This document shows positions 1-8,732 of a stretch of 20,681 nucleotides of DNA, one piece after another (the first letter of the stretch is position 1; each line of letters begins with the position of its first letter). The stretch is from assembly GCA_034434635.1 (NCBI GenBank), contig DAOTYX010000107.1:1-20681 (forward strand), given 5' to 3'. A model generated the notes under the pieces. The model was given only the letters and a program-made list of their open reading frames with translations, ran no database searches and was not told the DNA's origin. The translations under genes and the position numbers were made by a program. The stretch comes from DAOTYX01 sp034434635 (GTDB lineage: Bacteria > Chloroflexota > Anaerolineae > B4-G1 > DUEL01).

Positions 1-2946
1 TACGGGTTCAAGCCGTGGCTGGGGATCTTCCTGCGCGCGGTCAGCGAGGACTCTGCCGCGCAATTGAGGAGCCTGGTCAACGCCGGACAGGCCACCGTAG
101 GCGTTCACTCGCTGGACTTTGATGCATTCTTCTACACCGGCACGCCAGGCCAGATTGCCGCCAACTTCGCCGAGGCGCAGGCCTGGTTTGCCAACCACGG
201 CATCACCCACTCCACCTTCGTCGTCCCCCACTATTACCGCTTCGACTCTCCCGCCTTCGACGGCCTGGCCCAGATGGGGGTGGCGTTTGTCGGCACCCTG
301 ATGAACCCGGGCGAGGAGTACGGCGCTCCAGCAGTCCACGGCCGGCCCTACCGCCTCTACGATGCGCCCGACAGCACTCGCGGCAACCCCTTCTACTACG
401 CCGATTATCTCACGATCCCCGGTCATCCCGAGCACGATGGCCGCTTCTTCAACGTCTTCACCGAGATTCGGGACAACGCGGGCTACGAGTGGTACCCCGA
501 CAACAACGTGGCGGGGAGCATCGCGCGGGGGACGGCGCAACTGAAGCGGGCGTTGGACAGCATGGCCATCGCCACCCTCTTCACCCACGAGTACTACATC
601 CATACCATCACCTCGGCCAACTGGAATGATATCCTGGCCGGCATCGCGGCCAACATCGCTCCCTACCAACCCATCTACGTGACCATGGACTACGCTGCGC
701 AGTACGCGCGGGCGATGTTCACCTCCAACATCGCCCAGAGCGTGTACGACCCAGCGCGCCAGGCGCTGGACACCACGCTGACCGGCTCCACCGACCTCCC
801 GACCTGGTTCTATCTCTTTACCGAGCAGAACGGCGTCATCCAACATCAGTTTGTGGACGTGCCGGTCTTCTCGGGGAGCACCCTGGTCTCCATCCCGCTG
901 GACGTCCCGACGCCCGTCCCGCCAACGCCGACGGACACCCCCACACCCGGCCCCTCACCGACGCCGACGAACACGCCGGTGGTTACCCCCTCGCCCACGC
1001 CGACCCCCGTACCGATCCGCATCAATGTCTGGGAAGACAACCACCAGGACCCGGTCCTGCCGACCACGACGGACACAGGTGCCCTCAACGCCACCGACAA
1101 CCAGTGGACCGAGTTCCTGTGGTCAGCGCGGGGGTATCCGGGAGTGTTCGCAGCGACGACGGAGACGCCGCCGCTGATGCGCTTCTACGGCGCCGTGCCC
1201 GACGGCACCTACACCCTGCTAGCCGGCCTCTACTGGAACCGCAACCTGCGCTACTACTGGGGGACCAGCGCGGCCAATCCGCTGCAGTTCTCCTATGATG
1301 TGACCGGCGGTGCCATGGGAGATTTCTCAGAGTACACCCTGGGGACGGTGAGCGTGACGGGTGGCCTCTTCGAAATCTTTGTCCAGCGGGCCGACCCGTT
1401 GCCCGGCGGCAGCACCTATCCCTTCTGGGGTTGGGCCTGGATTCGTCTTCTGCCGCAGGCTGTCCCTGCCACACCCACGCCGACCGGCACACCCATAGGC
1501 ACACCGACGCCCACCCCAACGCCGACCAGCACGCCCACGCCAGCGGATACGCCAACCTCGACGCCGAGCGGCACACCGATCAGCACGCCCATGGACACAC
1601 CGACGCCCACCTCAACGCCGACCCCTACCAGGACACCCAGCGCCACACCGACGTCATCCCCCACCCCCACTCCCACCGCGACCCCGCCGGCAGGTGTGGC
1701 CCTCTGGGACGACTTCGACCCGGTCAAAGAGACCTGGAGCCACTACGCTGCCCAGGGCGTGGACGACTGGGCCCTCTCCACCGCCTACTATCGCAGTCCC
1801 ACGCACGCCTACTTCAGCAGCGACACTTCAACCATCAAGGATGACTACCTGCTCACCCGCTCCTTTGTCGTGCCAGCGGGCGCTCAACTCTCCTTCTGGC
1901 ACACCTACCGGCTGGAATCCGGCGGCGACGGCGCGGTGCTCGAGATTTCCACAAACGGCGGAGCCACTTTCACAGACCTGGGGCCGCGCATCACCTCCGG
2001 AGGCTACACCGGCGTCATCGCCACCGGGTGGGGAAGCCCGATCGGCGGACGGCCGGCCTGGACCGGGGGAACACTGGGAACACTGCGAGAGGTGGTTGTG
2101 GACCTGAGCCCCTACGCCGGGCAGACCGCCATCCTGCGCTTCCGGCTGGCCTGTGACGACGGCGTGGGGAGCACGGGATGGTATATTGACGACGTGCGCG
2201 TGGCAGGAACTTTCACTCCGACGCCAACAAATACGCCGATGGTCACCCCGACACCAATGAACACGCCCACTCCAGTGCCGACCGGCACGCCAATCTCCAC
2301 ACCGACAGCGGGGCCCTCGGCGACTCCGACCCATACCTTCACGCCGACCCCTACCAGGACACCCAGCGCCACACCGACGCCAACCCACACCCCCACTCCC
2401 ACCGCGACCCCGCCAGCGGGCGTGGCCTTCTGGGACGACTTCGACCCGGTCAAAGAGACCTGGAGCCGCTACGCCGCCCAGGGGGTGGACGACTGGGCCC
2501 TCTCCACCGCCTATTACCGCAGTCCCACCCACGCCTACTTCAGCAGCGACACCTCAACGATCAAAGACGACTACCTGCTCACCCGCTCCTTTGTCGTGCC
2601 GGCGGGCGCTGAACTCTCCTTCTGGCACACCTACCGGCTGGAATCCGGCGGCGACGGTGCGGTGCTCGAGATTTCCACGAACGGCGGAGCCGCTTTCACA
2701 GACCTGGGGCCGCGCATCACCTCCGGAGGCTACACGGGTGTTATCGCCACCGGGTGGGGAAGCCCGATCGGCGGACGGCCAGCCTGGACCGGGGGAACAC
2801 TGGGAGCACTGCAAGAGGTGATTGTGGACCTGAGCCCCTATGCTGGTCAGGCCGCCATCCTGCGCTTCCGGCTGGCCTGCGACGACGGCGTGGGGAGCAC
2901 AGGCTGGTATATTGACGACGTGCGCGTGGCAGGAGGGGGATCATAG
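1..2946 (+). CDS. Secreted multidomain protein with NodB-like deacetylase domain and Thr-Pro linkers (5' partial)
   Basis: The frame is open from base 1, so the true start lies upstream; 981 residues are visible. Residues 1 to about 297 resemble the NodB fold of polysaccharide deacetylases: H36 in a GVHSLDFD motif, a PHYYR motif at 76-80 and THEYYIH at 195-201, which could be motif 2, 3 and 5 equivalents. The catalytic set is not certain, so activity is unproven. A first Thr-Pro linker (nt 901-1014) leads to an unrecognised beta-rich domain (nt 1015-1461). A second linker (nt 1468-1695) leads to a jelly-roll-like domain like those at the C-terminus of immune inhibitor A-type proteins. A third linker (nt 2209-2421) leads to a second, nearly identical copy of that domain. 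There is no C-terminal anchor; the protein ends AGGGS. The next gene overlaps its stop codon by one base. Likely extracellular and glycan-facing. Confidence 0.8.
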   Translation, partial: YGFKPWLGIFLRAVSEDSAAQLRSLVNAGQATVGVHSLDFDAFFYTGTPGQIAANFAEAQAWFANHGITHSTFVVPHYYRFDSPAFDGLAQMGVAFVGTLMNPGEEYGAPAVHGRPYRLYDAPDSTRGNPFYYADYLTIPGHPEHDGRFFNVFTEIRDNAGYEWYPDNNVAGSIARGTAQLKRALDSMAIATLFTHEYYIHTITSANWNDILAGIAANIAPYQPIYVTMDYAAQYARAMFTSNIAQSVYDPARQALDTTLTGSTDLPTWFYLFTEQNGVIQHQFVDVPVFSGSTLVSIPLDVPTPVPPTPTDTPTPGPSPTPTNTPVVTPSPTPTPVPIRINVWEDNHQDPVLPTTTDTGALNATDNQWTEFLWSARGYPGVFAATTETPPLMRFYGAVPDGTYTLLAGLYWNRNLRYYWGTSAANPLQFSYDVTGGAMGDFSEYTLGTVSVTGGLFEIFVQRADPLPGGSTYPFWGWAWIRLLPQAVPATPTPTGTPIGTPTPTPTPTSTPTPADTPTSTPSGTPISTPMDTPTPTSTPTPTRTPSATPTSSPTPTPTATPPAGVALWDDFDPVKETWSHYAAQGVDDWALSTAYYRSPTHAYFSSDTSTIKDDYLLTRSFVVPAGAQLSFWHTYRLESGGDGAVLEISTNGGATFTDLGPRITSGGYTGVIATGWGSPIGGRPAWTGGTLGTLREVVVDLSPYAGQTAILRFRLACDDGVGSTGWYIDDVRVAGTFTPTPTNTPMVTPTPMNTPTPVPTGTPISTPTAGPSATPTHTFTPTPTRTPSATPTPTHTPTPTATPPAGVAFWDDFDPVKETWSRYAAQGVDDWALSTAYYRSPTHAYFSSDTSTIKDDYLLTRSFVVPAGAELSFWHTYRLESGGDGAVLEISTNGGAAFTDLGPRITSGGYTGVIATGWGSPIGGRPAWTGGTLGALQEVIVDLSPYAGQAAILRFRLACDDGVGSTGWYIDDVRVAGGGS
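1615..2208 (+). repeat. Tandem intragenic repeat, copy 1 (period 726 bp)
   Basis: Codes for the end of the second Thr-Pro linker plus the first C-terminal jelly-roll-like domain. It aligns without gaps, apart from local linker differences, to 2341-2934. By hand count about 30 bases differ over the roughly 513-bp domain, giving 8 amino-acid changes in about 171. Confidence 0.9.
2341..2934 (+). repeat. Tandem intragenic repeat, copy 2 (period 726 bp)
   Basis: Second copy of the linker-plus-domain unit. Most differences from copy 1 are at third codon positions, so the duplication is fairly recent or is being homogenised while the protein stays under selection. Confidence 0.9.
2931..2936 (+). 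promoter_or_regulatory. Shine-Dalgarno AGGAGG deciding a GTG start
   Basis: AGGAGG lies within the last codons of the upstream gene, 9 nt before the GTG at 2946 and 18 nt before the in-frame ATG at 2955. This favours the GTG as the start of the next gene. Confidence 0.7.
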
Positions 2947-4610
2947 TGTCTCGGATGAACATCACCCGCCAGGAAATCGGCTTCGCCCTGCTGGTCGCGG
3001 CCGGGGTGCTGATCCTGGGCAGCCTGCCCTACGCCTTCGGCTACCTCTCCGCCCCGCCCGACCAGGTCTTTATGGGCATCGCCCTGGGCACGCCCGACAC
3101 CAACCAGTACTTCGCCTGGATGCGCGCCTTCACCCGCGCGCCGCTCATCAGCAATACCCTCACCCCCGAACCTAACGAAGCCGTCTTCTTCAACCTGCTG
3201 TGGTGGCTACTGGCTCAGATGGCGCGACTGGGGCTCAGTCACATCGTCATCTTCCACGTCCTCCGTGTGGTCGCTGGTTTGGCTTTCCTTCTGGCCGCCT
3301 ACTTTATCTGCGCCCTCTTCCTGAAGGAGCCGGCCTACAGGAAGACCGCCTTCCTGGTCGTCGCCCTGGGGGCCGGGCTGGGCTGGTTGCTGGTGGTCGG
3401 TAAGTACCTGACCGGTCGTCTGACCCATCCGCTGGACGTCTACATCGTGGAGCCCAACTCCTTCCTGGCGATGATGGCCTTCCCGCACTTCTCTTTCGCT
3501 GCGGCGTTGATACTCGCCGTTTTCGGGCTGATGCTCTTGGGGTACGAGCGGCGGCAATGGCGCTACCCGCTGGTCGCCAGCGCGGTGAGTTTCCTGCTGG
3601 GCTGGAGCCACGCCTACGATCTGCTGCTCATCTACGCCGTCGTGGGGGTCTTCACCCTCATCGTCTGGGTGCGGGACGGCTGGTCATGGCGTCTGCTGCT
3701 CTACCCGCTGGCCCTCGTTCTCCTCTCCTGCGCCCCAGCCCTCTACTCCGTGTACATCACGTCTGCCTTTCCGGTGTGGCGGGACGTGCTGGCCCAGTTC
3801 GTCAACGCCGACGCCTGGACGCCGGACCCGTTCCGCCTGCTGATCGTCATGGGGGTACCCTTCATCCTGGCCCTCTTCACCTTCGACGGCCTGGTCCCGC
3901 TGCGGGAGCGTTCGCTGCGGGAACTCTTCGTGAAGACGTGGTTCGGGGTCACCCTGTTCGTGGCCTACCTGCCGGTGAGTTATCAGATTCACTACCTGAA
4001 TGGCTGGCAGGTGCCCATCGCCATCCTGGCTACGGCAGGGCTTTACCAGCGCGTCATCCCCTGGCTGGCAGGCGCCCGAAGCGGCAGGCGCGTTGGCAGG
4101 CGCCTGGCGCTCTTCCTGGCGGCCCTGCGCCCGGAACGGTGGGCCCCGGCACTTCTCCTCCTGGCCGTCATCCCGACCAATCTCTACCTGCTGGCCTGGC
4201 GGTTCGTGGACCTGAACCGCCATCAGTCTCCCTATTACCTCTATCGAGATGAGGTGGCGGCGCTGGAGTGGCTGGAGGCGAACGCCGCGCCGGAGGACGT
4301 CGTGCTGAGCGGCATCGAAGTGGGGCAGTATATCCCCAGCATCGCCGGCAACCGCGCCTTCCTGGCCCACTGGGCGATGACCGCCGACGTCTACGCCAAA
4401 CAGGAGATGGTCGAGCGGTTCTTCGCCGCCGACACGCCCGACGTGGAGCGGCAGGCCATCCTGCGCCAGTTCGGCGTGCGCTACGTCTTCTTCGGGGCAG
4501 AGGAAAGGGACCTGGGAGGGCAGGACCTGAATGGGTTGCCCTACCTGCAGCAGGTCTTCGACGCCGAACGGGCAGCGGTCTATCGGGTGGAGTGGGACGA
4601 TGAAGGCTGA
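2946..4610 (+). CDS. Polytopic membrane protein, putative GT-C-type glycosyltransferase
   Basis: A 554-residue protein with many hydrophobic helices in the first two thirds and a soluble C-terminal domain from about residue 430 to the end. That shape matches GT-C glycosyltransferases such as the GT39/ArnT group. The first outside loop carries acidic residues (PDTNQY, D51), where GT-C enzymes usually keep a catalytic Asp. The C-terminal part has a pattern often seen after GT-C membrane cores in bacteria: LEWLEANAAPEDVV, then GVRYVFFG. No exact family or substrate can be named. It starts at GTG 2946, one base inside the upstream stop codon, and overlaps the next gene by 11 nt, which points to translational coupling. 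Sugar donors for this class are polyprenyl-phosphate-linked. Confidence 0.75.
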   Translation: MSRMNITRQEIGFALLVAAGVLILGSLPYAFGYLSAPPDQVFMGIALGTPDTNQYFAWMRAFTRAPLISNTLTPEPNEAVFFNLLWWLLAQMARLGLSHIVIFHVLRVVAGLAFLLAAYFICALFLKEPAYRKTAFLVVALGAGLGWLLVVGKYLTGRLTHPLDVYIVEPNSFLAMMAFPHFSFAAALILAVFGLMLLGYERRQWRYPLVASAVSFLLGWSHAYDLLLIYAVVGVFTLIVWVRDGWSWRLLLYPLALVLLSCAPALYSVYITSAFPVWRDVLAQFVNADAWTPDPFRLLIVMGVPFILALFTFDGLVPLRERSLRELFVKTWFGVTLFVAYLPVSYQIHYLNGWQVPIAILATAGLYQRVIPWLAGARSGRRVGRRLALFLAALRPERWAPALLLLAVIPTNLYLLAWRFVDLNRHQSPYYLYRDEVAALEWLEANAAPEDVVLSGIEVGQYIPSIAGNRAFLAHWAMTADVYAKQEMVERFFAADTPDVERQAILRQFGVRYVFFGAEERDLGGQDLNGLPYLQQVFDAERAAVYRVEWDDEG

Positions 4611-6087
4611 TCGTATTGGTCAACCCCGGTGGTGGCAGCGCGCGACGGCGTTGTGGCTGTTCCTGCTCCTGCTGGTCTGCACCGCCTACTTCTTCCCCCG
4701 CTGGGCGGACTGGAACCAGAACTCGCGCCTCGACCTGGTGATGGCCATCGTCGATCAAGGGGCCTTTTGCATTGACGCCTACTACCAGAACACCGGCGAT
4801 TACGCGCTCTTCGAGGGCCATCACTACAGCGACAAGGCCCCCGGCACCTCTTTTCTGGGCGTGCCGGTCTACTGGGTCTTCACGCGCCTGGTAAGCCTCG
4901 GGCCGATAGAGAGCCTGGTCGCCCGCCTGGAGACGAACCCGGCGGTGGTGGCGACGCTGGCAAGTGAAGGAACAGGCCTGGCCGCGGACAAGGTCTACTA
5001 CGCGCTGGCCCTGACCTTCGTCACCTTCTTCACGGTGGCCATTCCCTCGGCACTCTCAGGCGTACTCCTCTACGCGTGGACCGGCTACGTGACCCGGAAC
5101 CCTTTTCACCGTCTCGGGGTCCCGCTCATCTATGCGTTGTTGACCAACGCTTTCCCGTACTCTAACATGTTCTTCGGCCACCAGATCGTCGCTGCCCTGT
5201 TGTTCGCCGCCTTCCTTGTGCTGTTCCGCATCGAGCGCCGCGAGATGCAGCCGGCCTGGTTGCTGCCGGTCGGCTTCCTGCTGGGGTATGCGGTCATCAC
5301 CGAATACCCCACCGCGCTCATCGCCGCGGGGCTGTGCGTCTACGCCTTCTGCGTCGTCCCCGACAGGCGCTGGCTTGTTGGGTTGGTGCTGGGTGGTTTG
5401 GTGCCGGCGGTGCTTCTGATGGCGTACAACTATGCCATCTTCCACACCCCCCTGCCCGTAGGTTACCACTATTCGGAACTCTACACCGAACAGCACTCCA
5501 CCGGCCTCCTGAGCCTCTCCTACCCCCGCCCGGACGCGCTGTGGGGCATCACCTTCGGCTCGTACCGTGGCCTGTTTTTCATCTCCCCGATCCTCCTGCT
5601 GGCCGTGGCGGGGTTGGTGGTCTGGGGCCGGCGACGCACGTACCGTCGTGCGTGGTGGCTTTGCCTCTACGCAGTGATCATCTTCTTCCTGTTCAATGGG
5701 TCCTCCATCATGTGGCAGGGGGGATGGTCAGTGGGCCCACGGTATTTGCTGCCGATGCTGCCCTTTCTGGCCACCGGGCTGGTCTTCTTCTTCGACGCGT
5801 GGGGGAAGCGGCGATGGGCGCGCCTGGTGACTGGCCTCCTGGCCGCCTGGTCACTCTTCGCCGTGTGGGCGGAGAGCATCGGCGGGCAGCACTTCCCCGA
5901 TTGGACGCCAAACCCTCTCTTCAACTACTCCCTGCCCAACCTGACCGCCGACAACATTGCGCGGAACGCGGGGATGCTGCTCCGCCTGTCAGGCTGGACC
6001 AGCCTGTTGCCCCTCGCCGCCATCATGGCGGTCGGGTTGTGGCTGCTGGTCCGTTCCGCCACCCGCGCCGCGGAGGCAGCACGATGA
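4600..6087 (+). CDS. Polytopic membrane protein, GT-C/GT39-like glycosyltransferase
   Basis: A 495-residue membrane protein. An upstream in-frame ATG at 4531 would overlap the previous gene by 80 nt. The ATG at 4600 has a GGAG 7 nt upstream and gives an 11-nt overlap, so it is preferred. After the first membrane helix comes a loop with D45 and D52, then YSDKAPG at 76-82. The KxPG-type motif in this place resembles the KPP motif of the ArnT/PMT (GT39) group, which transfers sugars from polyprenyl phosphates outside the membrane. At least ten further hydrophobic segments follow. Unlike the neighbouring GT-C genes, it has little soluble C-terminal domain. The stop codon overlaps the next start in an ATGA. 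Substrate unknown. Confidence 0.75.
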   Translation: MKADRIGQPRWWQRATALWLFLLLLVCTAYFFPRWADWNQNSRLDLVMAIVDQGAFCIDAYYQNTGDYALFEGHHYSDKAPGTSFLGVPVYWVFTRLVSLGPIESLVARLETNPAVVATLASEGTGLAADKVYYALALTFVTFFTVAIPSALSGVLLYAWTGYVTRNPFHRLGVPLIYALLTNAFPYSNMFFGHQIVAALLFAAFLVLFRIERREMQPAWLLPVGFLLGYAVITEYPTALIAAGLCVYAFCVVPDRRWLVGLVLGGLVPAVLLMAYNYAIFHTPLPVGYHYSELYTEQHSTGLLSLSYPRPDALWGITFGSYRGLFFISPILLLAVAGLVVWGRRRTYRRAWWLCLYAVIIFFLFNGSSIMWQGGWSVGPRYLLPMLPFLATGLVFFFDAWGKRRWARLVTGLLAAWSLFAVWAESIGGQHFPDWTPNPLFNYSLPNLTADNIARNAGMLLRLSGWTSLLPLAAIMAVGLWLLVRSATRAAEAAR

Positions 6088-7571
6088 AGACGCGACGCTG
6101 GCAGGACCTGCTCTGGCCGGCGGGGCTGTTCGCGTTGGGCCTGCTGACCCGCCTGCCCTTTCGCAGCCGCTTCCTCTACCACTGGGACTCGGTGAACTTT
6201 GCCCTGGGCCTCGAACGGTACGACGTGCTCCTGCACCAGCCCCACCCGCCAGGTTACTTTCTCTACACAATGCTGGGCCGGCTGGTCAACCTCGCGGTGG
6301 GAGACGCCAACGCCAGCCTGGTCTGGATCAGCGTCATCGCCTCCGGGCTGGCCGCGATGTGCCTCTTCTACCTGGGGCAGACGGTGTGGGATCGTCGCTG
6401 CGGGATCGTTGCGGCGTTGCTGTTACTGACCAGCCCGCTGTTCTGGTTCCACGGCGAGGTCGCCCTCTCCTACATGGTCGAGGTGCCGCTTGTGACGACC
6501 ATCGCGCTGCTGTGCTATCGTCACTGGACAGGGGCGGATGGCCGGGTGTGGTTGTCGGCGGTGCTGCTCGGTCTGGCCGGCGGCTTCCGCCCCGACGCGC
6601 TGGTGCTGCTGCTGCCGCTTTGGCTCGCGGCCACCTGGCGTTTTCGCTGGCGCAAGACGATCCTTGCCGTTGGCTTGCTGGTATTGACCTGTCTGGCCTG
6701 GCTCGTCCCGATGGTGGCACTCACCGGCGGCGCAGCACGGTACTGGGCCGCATTTTCGGCCGCCGGACAGACCGTCGCCGAGGAGTCCTCCTTTTTCGGC
6801 CTGCGGCAGATCCTCACCAACGGCGTCCGCCTGGCAGCGTTCACCACCTATGCCCTCGGCCTGGGCCTGTTGCCACTGGCGGCGGGAGCCGTGCTCTGGG
6901 CCCGCGGCCATCTGACGCAATACCGTTCGTGGCTGCGCAAGCCGCGGCTGCGCTGGCTCCTCTGGTGGACCGTGCCCGGCCTGCTTTTCTTCCTGTTCGT
7001 TCACATTCGCCAGCCCGGCCACAGTTTCGTGATCATGCCCGCGCTGCTGCTGACGCTCAGTTTTGTCTTGGCCGAGTGGCTACCGCGGGTAACCCTACAA
7101 TGGCCACGGCCCCGTCGGTGGGCGTACGCGCTCATCGGGCTGCTCCTTCTGGTCAACGTTGTTTTCTTCCTGACTGCCCCGCCTTTCCTCTTCGGGGCGC
7201 GTCACGTCGTGACCACCACCCCTTCCTGGCCCACCATCCACCAGCGCGACATCTCGCTAGAGACGCGCATCGCCTACATTCGCGCCCATTTTCCTCCCAC
7301 GGGGACCGTTCTCCTCTCCTTCGGCGTTGACTTCCGCCACCCGGACTACTACCTGCGCGAGTACCAGACTATCCACTACGACCAGAGCCCCGTCACCTTA
7401 CCCGACAACACGGAGAGGGTGGTCCTGTTCGGCAACGGGCTGACCGGAGGGGCAGGGGCGCAGAACGTCACACTGGCCGACGGAGAACCGCTCTACTGCC
7501 TGAACCTGAGCCCGGGCCAGGAGGTTGTTGTACAGGGCACGATCGTCTCATCGCGGCTTCTTGCGCCGTGA
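6084..7571 (+). CDS. GT39-family-like membrane glycosyltransferase
   Basis: A 495-residue polytopic protein. The frame is open far upstream (to 5334), but the ATG at 6084 sits in an ATGA overlap with the previous stop and directly precedes a normal N-terminus with a first membrane helix. The first loop has HWDS (D35) followed by HPPGY at 54-58, the Asp-then-PPG pattern of ArnT/PMT-like GT-C enzymes. About ten hydrophobic segments lead to a soluble C-terminal region (from about residue 375) expected outside the membrane. It probably moves a sugar from a polyprenyl-phosphate donor to an acceptor outside the cytoplasm; neither partner can be read from the sequence. It is followed 17 nt later by the aminotransferase gene. 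Confidence 0.8.
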   Translation: MKTRRWQDLLWPAGLFALGLLTRLPFRSRFLYHWDSVNFALGLERYDVLLHQPHPPGYFLYTMLGRLVNLAVGDANASLVWISVIASGLAAMCLFYLGQTVWDRRCGIVAALLLLTSPLFWFHGEVALSYMVEVPLVTTIALLCYRHWTGADGRVWLSAVLLGLAGGFRPDALVLLLPLWLAATWRFRWRKTILAVGLLVLTCLAWLVPMVALTGGAARYWAAFSAAGQTVAEESSFFGLRQILTNGVRLAAFTTYALGLGLLPLAAGAVLWARGHLTQYRSWLRKPRLRWLLWWTVPGLLFFLFVHIRQPGHSFVIMPALLLTLSFVLAEWLPRVTLQWPRPRRWAYALIGLLLLVNVVFFLTAPPFLFGARHVVTTTPSWPTIHQRDISLETRIAYIRAHFPPTGTVLLSFGVDFRHPDYYLREYQTIHYDQSPVTLPDNTERVVLFGNGLTGGAGAQNVTLADGEPLYCLNLSPGQEVVVQGTIVSSRLLAP

Positions 7572-7575
7572 TGCC

Positions 7576-7583
7576 AAGGAGGT
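7576..7583 (+). promoter_or_regulatory. Strong Shine-Dalgarno AAGGAGGT
   Basis: An anti-SD complement of eight bases lies 5 nt before the ATG at 7589 and 8 nt before the ATG at 7592. It rules out the further upstream in-frame GTG (7568) and ATG (7571) as starts, since it lies inside them. Confidence 0.8.
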
Positions 7584-7588
7584 ACCTG

Positions 7589-8728
7589 ATGATGCAATCC
7601 ATTCCGTTTGTCAAACCGTCCATCGGGCTGGCCGAAAAAGAGGCCGCGCTGCGCGTCCTGGAAGGCGGCGCCATCGGCGGCAACGGCCGCATCAGCCGCC
7701 AGTTGCGCGAGAAGATGCAATCGTCCCTGGGCATCCGCCACGTCACTCTCACCACCTCCTGCTCTGACGCGCTGGAACTGGCGATGATGGTGCTGAATGT
7801 CGGCCCTGGCGATGAGGTGATCATGCCCAGTTTCACCTTCGTCTCCACCGCCAACGCTGTGGTGCGCCAGGGAGGACGGCCGGTCTTCGTGGACATCGAG
7901 CCGGACACCTGGAACATAGATGCGGCGCAGATCGAGTCCCACATCACCGCCAACACCCGGGGCATCGTCCCCGTCCACTACGCGGGACAGGGATGCCAGA
8001 TGGAGGAGATCAACCGCATCGCCCGCGCCCACGGCCTGTGGGTCGTGGAGGACGCGGCGCAGGGAGTCGGCGCGCGCTACAACGGCCGGTGGCTGGGCAC
8101 CCTGGGCACCATCGGCTGCTACAGTTTTCACGTCACCAAGAACGTCACCTGCGGCGAGGGGGGCGCGCTGCTCACCGACGACGAGGCGGTCGCCCAACGG
8201 GCAGAGATCATTGCCGAGAAGGGCACCAACCGCAGCGCCTTCCTGCTGGGCCAGGTGGACAAGTACACCTGGGTGGATGTGGGCAGCAGTTTCATACTGT
8301 CCGACCTGTTGGCCGCCATCGCCCTGGTGCAGTGGCAACGCATGGAAGAGATCACGGCCCGGCGGGTGGCGATCTGGAACCGTTTCCAGCGCGAACTACA
8401 GGACCTGGAAGACGCGGGCTACATCCACCTGATGCGGGTGCGACCGCAGGCACAGATCAACGGCCACATCTTCGCCTTCCGCATGGCCGATCCCGAGCGA
8501 CGCGGCCCGGTGTTGCGGGCGCTGCGCGAGCGGGGCATCGAGGCCTCTTTCCACTACGTCCCGCTCCATTCGGCCCCCTTCGCCCGCGAACGGCTGCAGG
8601 CGGCGGAAGAACTGCCGGTCACCGACCTGATCAGCCGCTCGCTGGTCCGGCTCCCTATCTTCCCCGACCTGACGGAGGAGGAACAGGCTTATATCATAGA
8701 GAATGTGCACGACGTTTGCAGGGGGTAG
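7589..8728 (+). CDS. wecE: WecE/RffA-like dTDP-4-keto-6-deoxysugar 4-aminotransferase (DegT/DnrJ/EryC1/StrS family)
   Basis: A 379-residue PLP-dependent enzyme of usual family length. It follows E. coli WecE (RffA) along its whole length from memory: IPF near the start, GDEVIMPSFTFVSTANA, VDIEPDTWNIDAAQIE, GIVPVHYAGQ, VVEDAAQG, the Schiff-base lysine K184 in a VTKN motif, EKGTNRSAF, GQVDKYTWVDVGSS and FHYVPLHSAP. WecE makes dTDP-4-amino-4,6-dideoxygalactose (TDP-Fuc4N) from the 4-keto-6-deoxy sugar with glutamate as amino donor. The product isomer cannot be proved here, so the symbol is by similarity. The start could also be the adjacent ATG at 7592. No RmlA or RmlB gene is in the window, so the substrate must be supplied from elsewhere. 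The nearby acyltransferase is a plausible next enzyme. Confidence 0.9.
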   Translation: MMQSIPFVKPSIGLAEKEAALRVLEGGAIGGNGRISRQLREKMQSSLGIRHVTLTTSCSDALELAMMVLNVGPGDEVIMPSFTFVSTANAVVRQGGRPVFVDIEPDTWNIDAAQIESHITANTRGIVPVHYAGQGCQMEEINRIARAHGLWVVEDAAQGVGARYNGRWLGTLGTIGCYSFHVTKNVTCGEGGALLTDDEAVAQRAEIIAEKGTNRSAFLLGQVDKYTWVDVGSSFILSDLLAAIALVQWQRMEEITARRVAIWNRFQRELQDLEDAGYIHLMRVRPQAQINGHIFAFRMADPERRGPVLRALRERGIEASFHYVPLHSAPFARERLQAAEELPVTDLISRSLVRLPIFPDLTEEEQAYIIENVHDVCRG

Positions 8729-8732
8729 CAAA

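Noticed and set aside
901..1695. Thr-Pro codon runs as independent minisatellites
   Set aside because: The DNA periodicity follows from coding Thr-Pro repeats with favoured codons; the linkers are in frame and flank folded domains on both sides.
5334..6083. Upstream extension of the GT39-like frame that would overlap the previous gene by 750 nt
   Set aside because: The residues are Pro/Arg-rich and unlike a GT-C N-terminus, while the ATG at 6084 sits in an ATGA coupling and begins a normal membrane protein.
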